This document shows positions 12,878-15,031 of a DNA stretch of 15,031 nucleotides, one piece after another. The translations under genes were made by a program, and so were the position numbers. Numbering within the stretch: position 1 is the stretch's first letter; every line of letters begins with the position of its first letter. The notes under the pieces are model-generated. The model was not told the origin of the DNA, searched no databases, and worked only from the letters and a program-made list of their open reading frames with translations. The DNA is from an uncultured Eubacterium sp. (GTDB taxonomy: Bacteria; Bacillota; Clostridia; Lachnospirales; Lachnospiraceae). The DNA is taken from assembly GCA_910585745.1 (NCBI GenBank), contig CAJUFM010000069.1, positions 1-15,031 on the forward strand. Reading direction: 5' to 3'.

Positions 12878-12906
12878 AGGAACTATTTTGAAAGGAGATT
12901 CATTCA

Positions 12907-14103
12907 ATGTTAAATAAAAAGTCAGTAGATGATATTAATGTAAAAGGACAGAAGGTGCTGGTTCGGTGTGATTTTAATGTACCTCTTCAGGATGGAAAGA
13001 TTACGGACGAGAACCGTCTTGTAGCAGCGCTTCCTACGATCAAAAAACTTATTGCGGATGGCGGAAAGGTGATCCTTTGCTCCCATCTCGGAAAGCCAAA
13101 AGGAGAGCCAAAACCAGAGCTGTCTCTTGCGCCGGTAGCAGAACGTCTTTCTGAGCTTCTGGGACAGGAAGTCAAATTTGCAGCGGATGCCAATGTAGTA
13201 GGTGACAATGCAAAGGCAGCGGTAGAGGCTATGAAGGACGGAGAAGTAGTTCTTCTTGAAAATACCCGTTACCGTGCAGAGGAGACAAAGAACGAAGAGG
13301 CATTTTCCAAAGACCTGGCTTCTCTGGCAGATGTATTTGTAAACGATGCATTTGGTACAGCCCACAGGGCACACTGCTCCAATGTAGGTGTTACGAATTA
13401 TGTGGATACGGCAGTGGTTGGATATCTGATGCAGAAAGAGATCGATTTCCTCGGAAATGCAGTGAACAATCCAGAGAGACCATTTGTAGCCATCCTAGGT
13501 GGGGCAAAGGTTTCTTCTAAGATCTCGGTTATCAACAACCTGCTTGACAAAGTAGATACGCTGATCATCGGCGGTGGTATGGCATATACTTTCATGGCTG
13601 CCCACGGAGAAGAAGTTGGAAAATCCCTTCTGGAAGAGGATTACAAGCAGTATGCCCTGGATATGGAGAAGAAGGCAGAGGAGAAAGGCGTTAAGCTTCT
13701 CATCCCTATCGACACTGTGGTAGCAGATGATTTTTCTAATGATGCGAACACGAAGATCGTTGGACGCGGTGAGATCCCGGCAGATATGGAAGGGCTTGAT
13801 ATCGGACCAAAGACATCGGAGCTTTTTGCAGAGGCAGTGGCTGGAGCAAAGACTGTTGTGTGGAATGGACCGATGGGCTGCTTTGAAATGCCGAATTTTG
13901 CTAAAGGAACTATCGCAGTGGCTGAGGCCATGGCAAAACTGGAAGGCGCTACTACGATCATTGGTGGCGGAGACAGTGCGGCAGCAGTAAACCAGCTGGG
14001 ATTTGGCGACAAGATGACACATATTTCTACCGGCGGCGGTGCTTCTCTTGAGTTCCTGGAAGGAAAAGAGCTTCCAGGTGTGGCGGCTGCTGACGACAAA
14101 TAG
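12907..14103 (+). CDS. pgk: Phosphoglycerate kinase
   Basis: Pgk transfers phosphate from 1,3-bisphosphoglycerate to ADP, the first ATP-yielding step of glycolysis. The 398-aa length is typical for bacteria. Visible family segments are VLVRCDFNVPL (17-27), LCSHLGKPKG, the ENTRY arginine motif, VNDAFGTAHRAHCS, LGGAKVSSK with Lys201, VVWNGPMGCFE, and the nucleotide-binding GGGDSAAA (353-360) followed by HISTGGGASLEFLEG. GGAG precedes the ATG at normal distance. It follows gap after a 149-nt gap containing a terminator and precedes tpiA by 58 nt without one. Confidence 0.97.
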   Translation: MLNKKSVDDINVKGQKVLVRCDFNVPLQDGKITDENRLVAALPTIKKLIADGGKVILCSHLGKPKGEPKPELSLAPVAERLSELLGQEVKFAADANVVGDNAKAAVEAMKDGEVVLLENTRYRAEETKNEEAFSKDLASLADVFVNDAFGTAHRAHCSNVGVTNYVDTAVVGYLMQKEIDFLGNAVNNPERPFVAILGGAKVSSKISVINNLLDKVDTLIIGGGMAYTFMAAHGEEVGKSLLEEDYKQYALDMEKKAEEKGVKLLIPIDTVVADDFSNDANTKIVGRGEIPADMEGLDIGPKTSELFAEAVAGAKTVVWNGPMGCFEMPNFAKGTIAVAEAMAKLEGATTIIGGGDSAAAVNQLGFGDKMTHISTGGGASLEFLEGKELPGVAAADDK

Positions 14104-14161
14104 GAATGGGTTTATCTGCTTGAATAGATTAATGATCCGTGAAGGAGGAAGAAAATAAATT

Positions 14162-14911
14162 ATGGCTAGAAAGAAAATAATTGCCGGCAACTGGAAGATG
14201 AACAAGACACCAAGTGAAGCGGTTGCACTGGTAAATGAATTAAAACCTCTTGTGGCAAATGAGGAAGCGGATGTAGTATTCTGTGTACCTGCCATCGATA
14301 TCATCCCTTGTGTGGAAGCTGCAAAGGGAAGCAATATCCAAATTGGTGCTGAGAATATGTACTATGAAGAGAGCGGTGCCTATACTGGCGAGATCGCTCC
14401 CAACATGCTAACCGATGCGGGAGTGAAATACGTGGTGATCGGACACTCTGAGAGACGTGAGTACTTTGCAGAGACCGACGAAACAGTAAATAAGAAGGTG
14501 CTGAAAGCATTTGAACATGGTATCACGCCGATCATCTGCTGTGGGGAGTCCCTGACACAGAGAAAACAGGGAATCTACATTGACTGGATCCGTATGCAGA
14601 TCAAGATCGCATTCCAGAATGTGACTTCCGACCAGGCAAAGAAAGCGGTGATCGCTTACGAGCCGATCTGGGCCATCGGTACTGGTGAGACAGCATCTTC
14701 TGACCAGGCTGAGGAAGTATGCAAGGCGATCCGTGACTGTATTGCTGAGGTTTACGACAGTGCTACAGCAGAAGAGATCCGTATTCAGTACGGTGGATCA
14801 GTCAATGCTGGAAACGCAGCAGAGCTGTTTTCTAAGCCAGATATCGACGGTGGTCTTGTGGGAGGAGCATCCCTCAAAGCAGATTTTGGCAAGATCGTAA
14901 ATTATAAGTGA
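14162..14911 (+). CDS. tpiA: Triose-phosphate isomerase
   Basis: TpiA interconverts dihydroxyacetone phosphate and glyceraldehyde-3-phosphate, feeding Gap. The 249-aa product carries the TIM-barrel active site: Asn10 and Lys12 in GNWKMNKT, His95 in IGHSERRE, Glu167 in AYEPIWAIGTG with the mobile loop 6, and the phosphate loop YGGSVNAGN. AAGGAGG (14142-14148) is 13 nt before the ATG, a longer spacing than for the other genes, but no better start exists. It is co-transcribed with pgk and ends in its own terminator. Confidence 0.97.
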   Translation: MARKKIIAGNWKMNKTPSEAVALVNELKPLVANEEADVVFCVPAIDIIPCVEAAKGSNIQIGAENMYYEESGAYTGEIAPNMLTDAGVKYVVIGHSERREYFAETDETVNKKVLKAFEHGITPIICCGESLTQRKQGIYIDWIRMQIKIAFQNVTSDQAKKAVIAYEPIWAIGTGETASSDQAEEVCKAIRDCIAEVYDSATAEEIRIQYGGSVNAGNAAELFSKPDIDGGLVGGASLKADFGKIVNYK

Positions 14912-14940
14912 TCAAAACAGTGATCAGGGAACATAATAAC

Positions 14941-14977
14941 AGAAGCCCCGAAAACAAAGGTTGTTTTTGGGGCTTCT
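14941..14977 (+). terminator. Intrinsic terminator after tpiA
   Basis: AGAAGCCCCGAAAACAA (14941-14957) pairs with TTGTTTTTGGGGCTTCT (14961-14977) over 17 bp with one G-T pair, around a 3-nt loop. The long stem ends the pgk-tpiA unit. No T-run follows the stem, so it may act partly as an RNA-stabilising hairpin. Confidence 0.75.
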
Positions 14978-14981
14978 CAAA

Positions 14982-14999
14982 GTGCGCCTTGCGGCGCAC
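14982..14999 (+). repeat. GC-rich hairpin at the window end
   Basis: GTGCGCC, a TTGC loop and GGCGCAC form a perfect 7-bp stem 4 nt after the tpiA terminator. It starts a stretch (14982-15031) with no coding sign that runs off the window and may be the edge of an intergenic repeat. Confidence 0.4.
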
Positions 15000-15031
15000 G
15001 TCGCTAACGGATGAAAGTTCCCAATCCGCCC

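Overview
The window looks like chromosomal DNA from a gut Firmicute of the family Lachnospiraceae (a Mediterraneibacter/[Ruminococcus]/Dorea/Blautia-like organism). This is inferred from three things: an E. coli-type fermentative D-lactate dehydrogenase, very large secreted proteins with dockerin, FN3 and F5/8C modules, and a gap-pgk-tpiA glycolytic cluster with strong AGGAGG ribosome sites and short intergenic gaps. The species cannot be fixed from the sequence alone.

Layout: (1) 1-162, the 3' end of a probable recO on the + strand, overlapping tail-to-tail with ldhA on the - strand (148-1119). (2) 1213-1255, two divergent promoters whose -35 regions overlap, one for ldhA and one for a two-gene NitT/TauT-type ABC importer (ATPase 1283-2056, permease 2046-2873) that has no binding protein beside it and ends in an intrinsic terminator (2896-2941). 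(3) 2996-9594, a secreted-protein operon. It has a good extended -10 promoter, an unusually structured leader of about 175 nt (a 14-bp inverted repeat, a GC hairpin and a candidate 27-codon upstream ORF whose stop overlaps the next start), a 1738-aa dockerin-bearing M60-like (enhancin/mucin-peptidase class) zinc metallopeptidase, and directly behind it a secreted protein of about 381 aa with an N-terminal beta-sandwich (possibly cohesin-like) and two very basic FN3 domains. (4) 9645-9917, a 222-nt element rich in stem-loops that forms the leader of glgA; part of it recurs inverted just after glgA. (5) glgA, glycogen/starch synthase (9918-11354), with its own terminator. (6) 11644-14911, the triose-phosphate part of glycolysis: gap, pgk and tpiA, with a strong intrinsic terminator between gap and pgk and another after tpiA.

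The housekeeping genes form one carbon-flow theme: triose phosphates are processed by GapA, Pgk and TpiA, surplus ADP-glucose is stored by GlgA, and pyruvate is reduced to D-lactate by LdhA. The accessory part is the M60 peptidase operon, which probably acts outside the cell on host glycoproteins. The most interesting points are the possible dockerin/cohesin-like pairing in that operon, its structured leader, and the glgA leader element with mutually exclusive pairings, whose flanking inverted copy shows a compensatory base change. I saw no tRNA, rRNA, CRISPR array, transposase or prophage gene.
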